Under the pieces are notes generated by a model. It saw only the letters and a program-made list of their open reading frames with translations, did not search any database and was not told where the DNA came from. Shown piece by piece: positions 15,042-15,228 of a stretch of 15,228 nt of DNA. Every line of letters starts with the position of its first letter. Within the stretch, counting starts at the first letter, position 1. Source of the stretch: an uncultured Pseudogracilibacillus sp. (lineage in GTDB: Bacteria; Bacillota; Bacilli; Bacillales; Amphibacillaceae); contig CALJVC010000090.1 of the NCBI GenBank assembly GCA_937974845.1, positions 1 through 15,228 of the forward strand, written 5' to 3'. The position numbers and the translations under genes are program-made.

Positions 15042-15228
15042 ATGTATCAAGATTATAACATGAATCAACTAGTTTTGCCTATAGATTTGGAAGTGAAACT
15101 TCAGGAAAATGATATTGCCTTTGTCATTAATGATTTAGTAGAGAGTATTCCTGAAGAAGCGTTTGAAAATTTCCTTCGAAAAACAGGTCGTCCTTCATAT
15201 CATCCGCGAATGATGTTAAAAATAATAT
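15042..15228 (+). CDS. IS1182-family transposase, N-terminal 62 residues (partial at window end)
   Basis: ATG start with GGAGGTG six bases upstream. The readable part begins MYQDYNMNQLVLPIDLEV and continues through LVESIPEEAFENFLRKTG and RPSYHPRMMLKII. This matches the N-terminal domain (DUF772 type) of IS1182-family transposases common in Bacillaceae. The catalytic DDE domain lies beyond the window, so it cannot be said whether the gene is intact. The frame is open to the last base. Confidence 0.85.
   Translation, partial: MYQDYNMNQLVLPIDLEVKLQENDIAFVINDLVESIPEEAFENFLRKTGRPSYHPRMMLKII

Larger units (their letters stand above)
14982..15228 (+). mobile_element. Left part of an IS1182-family insertion sequence (runs off the window)
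   Basis: Recognised from the transposase N-terminus. The left boundary is not defined: no terminal inverted repeat partner or target duplication can be seen because the element is cut by the window edge. The start given is the outer arm of the ribosome-binding-site repeat and is only a working limit. Confidence 0.5.

Overview
The window reads as a chromosomal segment from a low-GC, endospore-forming member of the Bacillaceae. The grounds are an almost textbook GerE regulator, a GerM spore lipoprotein, the Bacillus-type cydABCD operon, strong AGGAGG-type ribosome binding sites, consensus sigma-A and sigma-K promoter motifs, and frequent TTG/GTG starts. The species cannot be named from the sequence alone.

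Left end (1-550, + strand): a consensus sigma-A promoter drives two tRNA genes, tRNA-Gly(UCC) with encoded CCA and tRNA-Arg(UCU) without it. An intrinsic terminator follows, then an 11-bp-spaced TGTGCCA direct repeat and a perfect 15-bp hairpin that overlaps the 3' end of the cyd operon. Next (537-6391, - strand) comes cytochrome bd oxidase with its assembly exporter, in the order cydA, cydB, cydD-type and cydC-type ABC genes. The genes overlap or nearly touch, and a roughly 400-nt regulatory region with a perfect 12-bp inverted repeat in the presumed leader precedes them. Then (6783-10717, - strand) comes the conserved Bacillus cluster murI/racE, gerM, rph, rdgB (ysnA) and the ysnB phosphoesterase, closed by a strong terminator. 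Next (10853-14414, - strand) is a sulfur cassette: cysteine synthase followed by an SsuB/SsuC/SsuA-type ABC importer, again with its own terminator. Divergent from it is gerE (14615-14842, + strand) with a good sigma-K promoter candidate. The right edge has several hairpins and the first 62 codons of an IS1182-family transposase whose ribosome binding site lies in one arm of an inverted repeat.

The genes form independent functional blocks: low-oxygen respiration, peptidoglycan precursor, RNA and nucleotide housekeeping, sulfonate-type sulfur uptake feeding cysteine synthesis, and late sporulation control. I see no CRISPR array, defence system, prophage gene or unknown multi-gene system. The points of interest are small: an RNase PH lacking its usual N-terminal motif, a sulfur cassette and inverted gerE in a neighbourhood that is collinear in B. 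subtilis, a possible trace of integration behind tRNA-Arg, the cydA leader repeat, and the terminator-rich IS junction. By my start-site choices 9 of 15 protein genes begin with TTG or GTG. Several of these starts are fixed by a Shine-Dalgarno sequence that would overlap, or lie too close to, the longer alternative.
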